Positions 1 to 5,675 of a stretch of DNA of 6,351 nt are shown one piece after another. Within the stretch, counting starts at the first letter, position 1, and the number at the start of each line of letters is the position of its first letter. The notes under the pieces are model-generated. The model did not search any database and was not told where the DNA came from. It saw only the letters and a list, made by a program, of their open reading frames with translations. The position numbers and the translations under genes are program-made. This DNA is from Microcoleaceae cyanobacterium UBA11344 (GTDB lineage: Bacteria; Cyanobacteriota; Cyanobacteriia; Cyanobacteriales; Microcoleaceae), in NCBI GenBank assembly GCA_003483675.1, contig DMYK01000640.1, positions 2,842 to 9,192 on the forward strand. The letters run 5' to 3'.

Positions 1-24
1 TTTAGACCGGGGAGTGTCAATATT

Positions 25-38
25 CAGGACTTATGCAC
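25..38 (+). repeat. CAGGACTTATGCAC motif, end of a dispersed repeat
   Basis: The 14-mer CAGGACTTATGCAC closely matches the left end of the repeat element at 4611-4704 in this window (CAGGACTTACG). From memory, CAGGACTTACGCA-type strings are frequent in intergenic DNA of Microcoleus-like cyanobacteria. Only this end is visible here; no matching inverted end was found nearby, so it may be a decayed remnant or belong to an element running off the left edge. Confidence 0.45.
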
Positions 39-48
39 TATATGCCAA

Positions 49-113
49 AAACCCGGTTTCTGGGTTTGCCTTTGGGGACTCAACAGACTATTTTAGGCAG
101 AAAACGGTTTTCT
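49..113. repeat. Pair of small palindromes in the psaC downstream region
   Basis: Two small inverted repeats lie in otherwise featureless DNA. The first is AAACCC-7 nt-GGGTTT at 49-67, whose core is the near-palindrome AAACCCGGTTT. The second is AGAAAAC-G-GTTTTCT at 99-113, with perfect 7-bp arms around one base. They resemble the AGAAACCCGGTTTCT-type palindromes that are common between genes in filamentous cyanobacteria (recalled, not searched). No coding sequence in 1-239 looks real, so this stretch appears to be repeat-derived spacer. Confidence 0.4.
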
Positions 114-170
114 GAGGGCAAGTTCTAGGATTTTTAGCTTCTGAGCGTCGCAGAATGCAGATGCCGCAGC

Positions 171-203
171 AAAAGAGAGGGAGCAATGTAATCGCCCCCT
201 CTC
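171..203 (-). terminator. Intrinsic terminator behind psaC
   Basis: Read on the minus strand, GAGAGGGGGC and GCTCCCTCTC form a 10-bp stem with one G-U wobble around a 9-nt loop (185-193). The run TTTT follows directly (AAAA at 171-174 on the plus strand). It starts 37 bases after the psaC stop and points the right way to end the psaC transcript. Confidence 0.7.
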
Positions 204-213
204 CCCTGTCTGT

Positions 214-238
214 AATTCGATCGCCTGTCGATCGAATT
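214..238 (-). other. Perfect 10-bp hairpin just after the psaC stop
   Basis: AATTCGATCG and CGATCGAATT form a perfect 10-bp inverted repeat around a 5-nt loop, beginning one base after the psaC stop codon. There is no T-run on the minus strand, so it does not look like a terminator alone. It could protect the 3' end of the psaC mRNA from exonucleases. Both arms hold the CGATCG core of HIP1-type sequences. Confidence 0.6.
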
Positions 239-239
239 T

Positions 240-758
<519 letters not shown>

Positions 759-1664
759 CTAAAAGCCTAACTTTTCCAACACGGGCTTTGTGGAAACAAT
801 ATGTCGATCGAGTCCCAGTTTTTTCGGCTCCACACCCAAAGCCAAAGCCACCAATTGCGGTAAATGCAACACCGGCAAACCCAACTTACGCCCAATTACT
901 CCCTCCACCTCCGGCTGCCGCGAATCCAAATTCAAGTGACACAGAGGACAAGGCGTTACCATACAATCAGCACCATTGTCAAGAGCATCTACAATATGTT
1001 TGCCCGCCATCTGAAAAGATTGGTTAGTGGCATAACTCGAAAGGGGCCAGCCGCAGCACTGTGTCCGTCCTCGATAATAAACCGGAGTTGCCCCGATCGC
1101 CCGAAACACATTTTCCATAGATTCCGGCTGGTGCGGGTCATCGTAGACCAAATGCTCCTGAGCTCGCAGCAAATAACAGCCGTAAAAAGCCGCGCACTTC
1201 AAACCCGAAAGCTTGCGGGTAACTCGCTTTTGAACTTCCTCCAAACCGTAATCGGCAACGATCGCCCACAGGAGATGTTTCACCTCCGTAGTACCTTGAT
1301 AAGGCGAACAGCCTTGTTTTTCGAGTAAACCGTTAACTTTGTCTATGTAGTTGGGATCGGTTTTTTGGCAATCCTTGAGGCGATCGTCCACATGACCGAT
1401 CACCCCTTGACAAGTGCTGCAATGGGTGAGTAAAGGCAGATGCAATTCCTCAGCCAAAGCAATATTGCGAGCATTGACGGTATCTTCGAGCAACTGCGAA
1501 TCTTCCTTAAAAGTGCCAGAACCGCAGCAGGAAGCTTTTTTGAGTTCCACCAGTTCAATGCCCAAGGCTTGAGTCAGAGCTTGGGTAGACAGGTAAAGTT
1601 CACGGGCAGCCCCTTGGGCCACGCAACCGGGAAAGTAAGCATATTTGAGATTTGGGGATGGCAT
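759..1664 (-). CDS. HdrB/SdhE-type iron-sulfur protein with two CCG domains
   Basis: The 301-residue product is a cytosolic-type protein with two cysteine-rich CCG domains, as in heterodisulfide reductase subunit B and the SdhE subunit of archaeal-type succinate dehydrogenase. Domain 1 has Cys14, Cys46-Cys47, Cys82 and Cys85 (spacing C-X31-CC-X34-C-X2-C). Domain 2 has Cys163, Cys203-Cys204, Cys239 and Cys242 (C-X39-CC-X34-C-X2-C). In characterised HdrB such motifs bind noncubane [4Fe-4S] clusters, and both sets look complete here. There is no transmembrane segment or signal peptide. Cyanobacteria do not make coenzymes M and B, so the name 'heterodisulfide reductase' cannot describe the reaction; a redox role with a flavoprotein or dehydrogenase partner is an inference, and the partner is not in this window. 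The ATG at 1664 gives the expected MPSPNLKYAYFPGC start, although the ribosome binding site in front is poor. The gene is co-directional with psaC but 273 bp away. Confidence 0.9.
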   Translation of the reverse strand: MPSPNLKYAYFPGCVAQGAARELYLSTQALTQALGIELVELKKASCCGSGTFKEDSQLLEDTVNARNIALAEELHLPLLTHCSTCQGVIGHVDDRLKDCQKTDPNYIDKVNGLLEKQGCSPYQGTTEVKHLLWAIVADYGLEEVQKRVTRKLSGLKCAAFYGCYLLRAQEHLVYDDPHQPESMENVFRAIGATPVYYRGRTQCCGWPLSSYATNQSFQMAGKHIVDALDNGADCMVTPCPLCHLNLDSRQPEVEGVIGRKLGLPVLHLPQLVALALGVEPKKLGLDRHIVSTKPVLEKLGF

Positions 1665-1832
1665 AATTGTTTCTGCTGGGGAGAACAGGAAAGGAACAAG
1701 AAAGGAAGGCGATCGAAATTGGGATGCTTTCTGCTTCGTTTCCCATCTCCATATCCTTACCTAGTTTTAGACAATATATATAGTAGGTGCGGAATGTGGG
1801 TTAAAATATGATGTACATACCAAAGAATATCC
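1665..1832. promoter_or_regulatory. Divergent promoter region with ATGTACAT palindrome
   Basis: This 168-bp gap separates two divergently transcribed genes, so promoters for both should lie here. It contains an AT-rich ATATATATAG block around 1774-1783 and the 8-base palindrome ATGTACAT at 1811-1818, 14 bases before the antitoxin start. Type II antitoxins often repress their own operon by binding palindromes at this position, so this is a candidate operator. No clean -35/-10 pair stands out, so the call is weak. Confidence 0.3.
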
Positions 1833-2117
1833 ATGACGCTAACCCTTAACCTATCGTCAGAAGTTGAGCAATATCTCTTGCGGGAAGCCGACCAGCAAGG
1901 GCTTTCAATTGAATCCGTGACATTGCAGCTTTTAGCAAGCTTTATTCTTTTAAGACAAAAACAAACTCAAGCAGTTAACCTACTTCAGTCTTGGATAGAT
2001 GATGAAGATATTGAGGAACAGCAAGAAACAGGTCAATACTTGATCCGTGCATTGGATGAGGATCGTCTCTCTGAGCGTAAATTGTTCCCAGTTGAGATGA
2101 AGGGTGTAACTTGGTGA
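1833..2117 (+). CDS. Antitoxin of a VapBC-like toxin-antitoxin pair
   Basis: This 94-residue, acidic protein (many Asp/Glu, especially in the DDEDIEEQQE stretch around residues 56-65) precedes and overlaps a PIN-domain gene. The N-terminus MTLTLNLSSEVEQYLL resembles a short beta strand plus helix, as in DNA-binding antitoxins. The C-terminus LSERKLFPVEMKGVTW resembles the tail by which cyanobacterial antitoxins of this kind contact their PIN toxin (recalled similarity). The expected role is to bind and neutralise the toxin and to repress the operon, perhaps through the ATGTACAT palindrome upstream. The ATG at 1833 has only a weak purine stretch in front (AAAGAATATCC). The stop codon overlaps the toxin start (GTGA), the usual sign of translational coupling. 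Confidence 0.8.
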   Translation: MTLTLNLSSEVEQYLLREADQQGLSIESVTLQLLASFILLRQKQTQAVNLLQSWIDDEDIEEQQETGQYLIRALDEDRLSERKLFPVEMKGVTW

Positions 2118-2566
2118 GCCGAGTCATAATTTTGGATGCAGGACCACTCGGTCTAATCACCAATCCAAAGCTGTCTCCTGAAAGTGTGGCTTGTGCCCAG
2201 TGGCTCCAAACTCACATCACATCAGGGAGTCGCACGATCATTCCAGAGATTGCGGACTATGAGGTTCGCCGTGAGTTATTGCGAGCAAACAAGACAAAAG
2301 GCATTGCTCGTCTAGATGATTTAGCCAAGTTGATTGAGTATTTGCCGATTAGAACGGTTGCGATGCGCCAATCTGCAAAACTTTGGGCACAAGCTCGTCA
2401 GCAAGGGCAACCGACAGCAGGTGACAAAACGATTGACGGTGATATGATTTTGGTGGCTCAAGCTATGACTCTTGGAGTTCCAGATGTTGTAATTGCGACC
2501 ACGAATGTGGGGCATCTGTCGAGATTTGTTGCAGCCGAGTTATGGCAAAACGTCGCTCCAAGTTGA
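2114..2566 (+). CDS. PIN-domain ribonuclease, VapC-like toxin
   Basis: The 150-residue protein is a single PIN domain, a Mg/Mn-dependent ribonuclease fold used by VapC toxins. Visible active-site candidates are Asp8 (IILDAGPLG), Glu50 in DYEVRREL (Glu45 as alternative), Asp108/Asp110 in TIDGDMILVAQA, and the terminal strand IATTNVGHLSRF around residues 127-138. Order and spacing fit the family and no catalytic position appears lost. I chose GTG at 2114 because it overlaps the antitoxin stop as GTGA; a TTG at 2111 is possible and would add one residue. The RNA target cannot be predicted. The gene ends five bases before an attC-like site, so the pair may have been a mobile cassette. Confidence is high for the PIN domain and good for a toxin role, given the antitoxin-like neighbour. 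Confidence 0.87.
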   Translation: MSRVIILDAGPLGLITNPKLSPESVACAQWLQTHITSGSRTIIPEIADYEVRRELLRANKTKGIARLDDLAKLIEYLPIRTVAMRQSAKLWAQARQQGQPTAGDKTIDGDMILVAQAMTLGVPDVVIATTNVGHLSRFVAAELWQNVAPS

Positions 2567-2571
2567 CCGCC

Positions 2572-2657
2572 ACCTAACACTGCGTTGGAGCCGACCGCCG
2601 AGAGGCGATCTGTAAGAGTCAAAGTCGATCTGCTGAGGCTCAACTGTGCCGCCAGGC
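2572..2657 (+). repeat. Degenerate attC-like (integron cassette) recombination site
   Basis: ACCTAAC at 2572-2578 fits the attC left core RYYYAAC, five bases after the toxin stop. GTTGGAGCC (2584-2592) then pairs with GGCTCAAC (2637-2644), leaving one unpaired G, like the extrahelical base of attC sites. The left half, from CTAAC to GCCGACCGC, closely resembles the attC of aadA cassettes as I recall it. Between the arms is a small hairpin, CGCC-GAGA-GGCG (2596-2607). The expected right core GTTRRRY is not intact: GCCAGGC (2651-2657) stands in its place, which fits a GTTAGGC core with TT changed to CC. The 86-nt length is within the attC range. It is probably inactive, and no integrase gene is in the window. 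Confidence 0.5.
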
Positions 2658-2890
2658 CCCTCCTGAGCGAGTAACGCCAGACTAAAAGGACTAGAAGAAT
2701 TCTCCACAAAGGTTTCACAACACAGCATCGCACAATCGGAAGAGCCTCAGCTTGGGCCGTATTCTCGATCGGGGTGATATACGCGGTTACGTTACACAGA
2801 GGGTCAATTAGAAAAGCGGCAAGGGTTTCTCTTGCAGATCCCCCTTTCGGATAAGATTAGATACGCAGCAACCAATGAGGACAGGATATT
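2658..2890 (+). promoter_or_regulatory. acpP upstream region, no gene
   Basis: This 233-bp stretch contains no believable gene; the antisense reading frames across it also run through the attC-like hairpin. It should hold the acpP promoter. A TAAGAT hexamer at 2852-2857 could serve as a -10 element, but the TTGCAG at 2832-2837 is only 14 bases away, so the pair is not convincing. GAGGACAGG at 2877-2885 is the probable acpP ribosome binding site. Confidence 0.35.
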
Positions 2891-3148
2891 ATGAGTCAAG
2901 ACGACATTATTTTTGCGAGAATCAAGAAAATCGTGGTAGAGCAACTGGAAGTCGATGAGGATGCAGTCAAGCCCGAAGCCAACTTTGCTAACGACTTAGG
3001 AGCAGACTCCTTAGATACAGTAGAGTTGGTCATGGCCTTGGAAGAAGAGTTTGATATTGAAATTCCAGACGAAGCAGCCGAAAAAATTACCACGGTTCAA
3101 GCTTGTTTAGATTTCATCAGCAGCAAACTTGCAGCTCCAAAAGCATAA
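2891..3148 (+). CDS. acpP: Acyl carrier protein
   Basis: AcpP carries growing acyl chains on a 4'-phosphopantetheine arm during type II fatty acid synthesis in the cytoplasm. The 85-residue acidic protein has the attachment motif DLGADSLD, with Ser40 as the modified serine, followed by the conserved helix II sequence [19 protein letters not shown] that contacts partner enzymes. Length and order fit the family. The ATG at 2891 is preceded by GAGG ten bases upstream. It lies 104 bp ahead of fabF on the same strand, the usual acpP-fabF pairing, so it supplies the substrate carrier for its neighbour. A hairpin with a T-run in the gap suggests that much of acpP transcription ends before fabF. Confidence 0.97.
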   Translation: MSQDDIIFARIKKIVVEQLEVDEDAVKPEANFANDLGADSLDTVELVMALEEEFDIEIPDEAAEKITTVQACLDFISSKLAAPKA

Positions 3149-3166
3149 AATACCTGCCTTTTCCCT

Positions 3167-3207
3167 AAGAGGAGAGAAGTTAGAAAACTGAAAACTCCTC
3201 TTTTTTT
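3167..3207 (+). terminator. Intrinsic terminator or attenuator between acpP and fabF
   Basis: AAGAGGAG (3167-3174) pairs perfectly with CTCCTCTT (3195-3202). The loop can fold further through AGTT-AGAA-AACT, and the T-run extends to 3207. It begins 19 bases after the acpP stop. With fabF starting 46 bases later on the same strand, partial read-through would give more acpP than fabF transcript, in line with the high cellular demand for carrier protein. Confidence 0.75.
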
Positions 3208-3252
3208 CTGCGTTCTGGGTGTTTAACTTTTTTGGTTTAATTTAGTGAAATC

Positions 3253-4506
3253 ATGACAAATTTAGAGCGTAAGCGCGTTGTTATTACAGGTCTCGGCGCG
3301 ATTACACCGATCGGCAATACCTTGTCCGAATATTGGGACGGGTTGCTTGCTGGGAAAAATGGTATAGGCCCGATCACCTTATTCGACCCGTCGCGACACG
3401 ACTGTCGCATGGCCGGAGAAGTGAAGGGTTACGACCCACACGACTATTTAGAGCGCAAGGAAGCAAAGCGGATGGATCGCTTTGCTCAGTTTGGGGTGTC
3501 AGCCAGCAAACAGGCTCTGGCTGATGCGAAGTTTGAGATTAATGACCTGAACGCAGAACAGGTCGGCGTCATTCTGGGCACTGGCATTGGCGGCTTAAAG
3601 GTTTTGGAAGACCAGCAAGAGATTTATCTGAATCGGGGCCCCTCACGATGCAGCCCGTTTATGATTCCGATGATGATTGCGAATATGGCTGCTGGCCTGA
3701 CAGCAATTCAAACGGGCGCTAAGGGGCCGAACTCTTGTACAGTGACGGCTTGCGCTGCTGGGTCAAATGCGGTGGGCGATGCGTTTCGCCTAGTGCAGGG
3801 GGGTTACGCGCAAGCAATGATTTGTGGCGGTACGGAAGCGGCGGTGACACCTTTGTGCGTGGCGGGTTTTGCTGCGGCGAGGGCGCTTTCGACTCGCAAT
3901 GATGACCCGACTCATGCTTGCCGTCCGTTCGATCGCGATCGGGATGGTTTTGTGGTTGGCGAAGGTGCTGGCATTCTGATTCTCGAAGAAATGGAATATG
4001 CGATCGCCCGTGGAGCCCGGATTTACGCAGAAATCGTCGGCTACGGCTTAACTTGCGATGCCTACCACATGACTTCCCCAGTACCGGGGGGGAACGGTGC
4101 GGCGCGGGCAATAGCTTTAGCGCTCAAGGATGCGGGTTTGACGCCGGATCTGGTGAGCTATATCAATGCTCACGGTACTAGCACGCTTCCCAACGATTCT
4201 ACGGAAACGAAGGCGATTAAAAAGACTTTGGGAGATCATGCTTACAAAGTGGCAATTAGTTCTACCAAGTCAATGACCGGTCATCTTTTGGGCGGTTCTG
4301 GGGGAATTGAGGCGGTAGCTGCGGTAATGGCGATCGCCAACGACAAAATCCCGCCGACAATCAATCTGGAAAATCCCGATCCTGAGTGCGATTTGGACTA
4401 TGTTCCGCATACAAGTCGCGATCTAAAAGTTGATGTGGCGCTGTCTAATTCTTTTGGATTTGGCGGCCACAACGTGACACTGGCATTCAAGAAGTTTGTG
4501 AAGTAA
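3253..4506 (+). CDS. fabF: 3-oxoacyl-[acyl-carrier-protein] synthase II (KAS II)
   Basis: FabF condenses malonyl-ACP with acyl-ACP to lengthen fatty acids and is central to temperature-dependent chain length control. The 417-residue protein has the full thiolase-fold ketosynthase set: the nucleophile Cys167 in TACAAGSNA, His307 in NAHGTST, Lys339 and His344 in STKSMTGHLLGGSGG, and the GFGG gate near residues 402-405 in SNSFGFGGHN. The Cys-His-His triad and normal length mark an active elongating enzyme, not a KSQ or chain-length-factor relative. The start MTNLERKRVVITGLGAITP matches the family in cyanobacteria. There is no clear Shine-Dalgarno sequence before the ATG at 3253. The gene contains two exact HIP1 octamers. 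It follows acpP and is closed by a strong palindromic terminator. Confidence 0.97.
   Translation: MTNLERKRVVITGLGAITPIGNTLSEYWDGLLAGKNGIGPITLFDPSRHDCRMAGEVKGYDPHDYLERKEAKRMDRFAQFGVSASKQALADAKFEINDLNAEQVGVILGTGIGGLKVLEDQQEIYLNRGPSRCSPFMIPMMIANMAAGLTAIQTGAKGPNSCTVTACAAGSNAVGDAFRLVQGGYAQAMICGGTEAAVTPLCVAGFAAARALSTRNDDPTHACRPFDRDRDGFVVGEGAGILILEEMEYAIARGARIYAEIVGYGLTCDAYHMTSPVPGGNGAARAIALALKDAGLTPDLVSYINAHGTSTLPNDSTETKAIKKTLGDHAYKVAISSTKSMTGHLLGGSGGIEAVAAVMAIANDKIPPTINLENPDPECDLDYVPHTSRDLKVDVALSNSFGFGGHNVTLAFKKFVK
4000..4007. repeat. HIP1 octamer GCGATCGC
   Basis: An exact copy of the highly iterated palindrome HIP1, which is over-represented in many cyanobacterial genomes. It lies inside fabF and is read as Ala-Ile-Ala. 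It supports a cyanobacterial origin. Confidence 0.8.
4330..4337. repeat. HIP1 octamer GCGATCGC (second copy)
   Basis: A second exact HIP1 copy in fabF, within the longer form GGCGATCGCC and again read as Ala-Ile-Ala. Single-mismatch relatives such as CGATCGCC and GGCGATCG occur elsewhere in the window. Confidence 0.8.
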
Positions 4507-4520
4507 CAGACAATTTGAAA

Positions 4521-4534
4521 GTCGAGAGTCGAGA
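4521..4534 (+). repeat. Tandem heptamer GTCGAGA x2
   Basis: Two direct copies of GTCGAGA, followed by a partial third (GT), lie between the fabF stop and its terminator. Short tandem heptamers (STRR-type) are common between genes of filamentous cyanobacteria; with only two copies this is a weak example. Confidence 0.45.
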
Positions 4535-4535
4535 G

Positions 4536-4575
4536 TTAAAAGGTGAAAAATTAATTTTTCACCTTTTAATTTTTT
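4536..4575 (+). terminator. Strong intrinsic terminator behind fabF
   Basis: TTAAAAGGTGAAAAATT (4536-4552) and its exact reverse complement (4553-4569) form a perfect 34-base palindrome without spacer, followed by six T (4570-4575). In RNA this gives a long stem with a small AAUU loop. It starts 30 bases after the fabF stop and closes the acpP-fabF unit. Confidence 0.8.
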
Positions 4576-4610
4576 AGATTAATTTTAGATTGGGCGATCG
4601 GTGATGATCT

Positions 4611-4704
4611 CAGGACTTACGACATAACAACGTAATGATGTCATTCTGAGCCTTAGCGAAGAATCTCAAACCCTTGCAGCACCGTGGAGCGTGCGTAGGT
4701 CCTG
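4611..4704. repeat. Dispersed repeat with imperfect inverted ends (MITE-like)
   Basis: CAGGACTTACG (4611-4621) and CGTAGGTCCTG (4694-4704) are inverted ends matching at 10 of 11 bases, bounding about 94 bp. Inside is the string GTCATTCTGAG (from 4640), followed by AGCGAAGAATCTC, a combination recalled as a common intergenic repeat in many bacteria. It encodes no protein. It may be a non-autonomous element mobilised by a transposase elsewhere; no target duplication was identified. The rest of 4576-4785 is AT-rich spacer without further structure. Confidence 0.55.
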
Positions 4705-4785
4705 TATCTGAACGTGCAAATTTTAAATTATTGTAGGGTAAGCCGAAAAGCCTGCACTAAATTTTATTTTTTTGACATTGACAGG

Positions 4786-5162
4786 ATGAGTGAATTAGTG
4801 CTAAGCAAATACTTCAAATTAAAGCTATTGTCGATCGATATGAAAATTTACAATGTGTTGAATGCGCCATAAAAATCCGAGATTACTTGATCAGTCAAGG
4901 AATTCATGGGAAGCGTATAAAACTGTACAATGGATACGGAAGAGGTCGCAACAGTGGCATTTATGATGATAGCGTACCGGGAGATGCTATTTCAGAAAAT
5001 GGCCGCCACGAAGGAATCGCTATGGTTATCAACAGCATAGAAACTATTTTTGACAACCATCACCCGGATGGGCTTACTAGAGACTAATGGATGGCAAACC
5101 TGCTATTTCACGGTAAAATATTCAATGGTTTACAGTTTATAGTGATAGAAGAAGACTTTTAA
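4786..5162 (+). pseudogene. Broken papain-fold toxin gene (Tox-PL-2-like)
   Basis: One reading frame (4794-5159) encodes a nearly complete small toxin domain. Visible elements are ENLQCVECAIKIRDYL, with two cysteines (codons 4854 and 4863) as nucleophile candidates, SENGRHEGI with the candidate catalytic His (codon 5007), and TIFDNHHPDGL with Asp/Asn (codons 5052 and 5055). Their order and context fit the Cys-His-Asp layout of papain-fold toxin 2 proteins as I recall the family. Two lesions are seen. The frame opens after a TGA at 4791 with no ATG, GTG or TTG before the cysteines; a one-base loss near 4793 would join it to ATG 4786. A TAA at 5085-5087 then interrupts the sequence TRD-stop-WMANLLFHGKIFNG, where relatives have a Gln or Glu codon (CAA to TAA is one change). 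The frame then runs 24 more codons to TAA at 5160-5162. A short product from TTG 4887 would lack the cysteines. The immunity-like gene begins 15 bases later. Confidence 0.7.
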
Positions 5163-5177
5163 TAGGAGACTCTTTTT

Positions 5178-5540
5178 ATGGTAGCCGAAGTTGTTAATAA
5201 ACTAGATGTTAAAAATGAATACTTCTTTGATTTACTGCAAAGAATCAAACAAAGACCGGGTATGTATTTGGGCAAGTGTTCAATTAGCCGCTTGCGTGCG
5301 TTTTTAAATGGATATGAGATGGCTAGAGCGGAACTTGGGTTGCCCGACACAGAACAACAACAACAACTTGATGGATTTCAAGAATGGATACAGGAAAGAT
5401 ATAAAATTACGTCAAGTCACGGATGGGACAGTATAATTCTTTTCTTTTCTGCTGATGAAAGGGATGCCCTAGATAATTTTTTCAAATTGTTGGAAGAATT
5501 TTTGAATCGCGATCTAATTACGGAGGACAAGGAGAATTAG
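5178..5540 (+). CDS. Probable immunity protein for the adjacent papain-fold toxin
   Basis: The 120-residue, acidic, soluble protein has no signal peptide or membrane segment. The start ATG 5178 is firm: AGGAG lies nine bases upstream. Residues from about 16 to 50 carry FFDLLQRIKQRPGMYLG, then RLRAFLNGYEMA. The RPGMYLG...L..F..GY pattern is one I associate with small bacterial proteins of unknown function, and I cannot name a family. A polar QQQQ stretch and the WDSIILFFSADERDALDNFFKLLEEF segment follow. Function is inferred from place: it lies 15 bases after the toxin remnant on the same strand, the usual toxin-immunity order, and it is intact while the toxin is broken. That is the expected order of decay. 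It might still protect against the same toxin from siblings, or have another role. Confidence 0.65.
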   Translation: MVAEVVNKLDVKNEYFFDLLQRIKQRPGMYLGKCSISRLRAFLNGYEMARAELGLPDTEQQQQLDGFQEWIQERYKITSSHGWDSIILFFSADERDALDNFFKLLEEFLNRDLITEDKEN

Positions 5541-5675
5541 CATAGATGTCTCAAATCCTCACTTCACAATAAATTAGTTTATTCTTCCAGAATTACGCAA
5601 CAATTCGGTTTGACTTGTTGGCAGATATACGGGTAAGGTGCTAAAAATTCAGATTTTAGAGGCAGACATAAACGT
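5541..5675. other. Spacer without recognisable features
   Basis: This AT-rich 135-bp stretch contains only an AT-only inverted repeat (AATAAA-TTAG-TTTATT, 5568-5583) without a T-run. No gene, promoter or RNA feature could be supported. Confidence 0.4.

Noticed and set aside
788..1328. Plus-strand ORFs of 79 and 154 codons inside the CCG-protein gene
   Set aside because: They run antisense to a well-supported gene with intact cysteine motifs, and their translations are basic or proline-rich with no recognisable domain.
2458..2733. Minus-strand ORFs across the PIN gene end and the attC-like site
   Set aside because: They are shadows of the PIN gene and of the inverted-repeat structure, with no domain features or ribosome binding site.
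4772..4783. TTGACATTGACA as a promoter for the toxin remnant
   Set aside because: Two -35-like hexamers are present in tandem, but no -10-like element lies at 16-18 bases, and that position would fall inside the reading frame.
4887..5087. 66-residue ORF from TTG 4887 as an independent small gene
   Set aside because: The same frame continues upstream through conserved toxin residues, including both cysteines, and resumes after the TAA. It is a fragment of the broken toxin, not a gene with its own start.
5568..5583. AATAAA-TTAG-TTTATT hairpin as a terminator behind the immunity-like gene
   Set aside because: The stem is six A-T pairs only and no T-run follows, so it is too weak.
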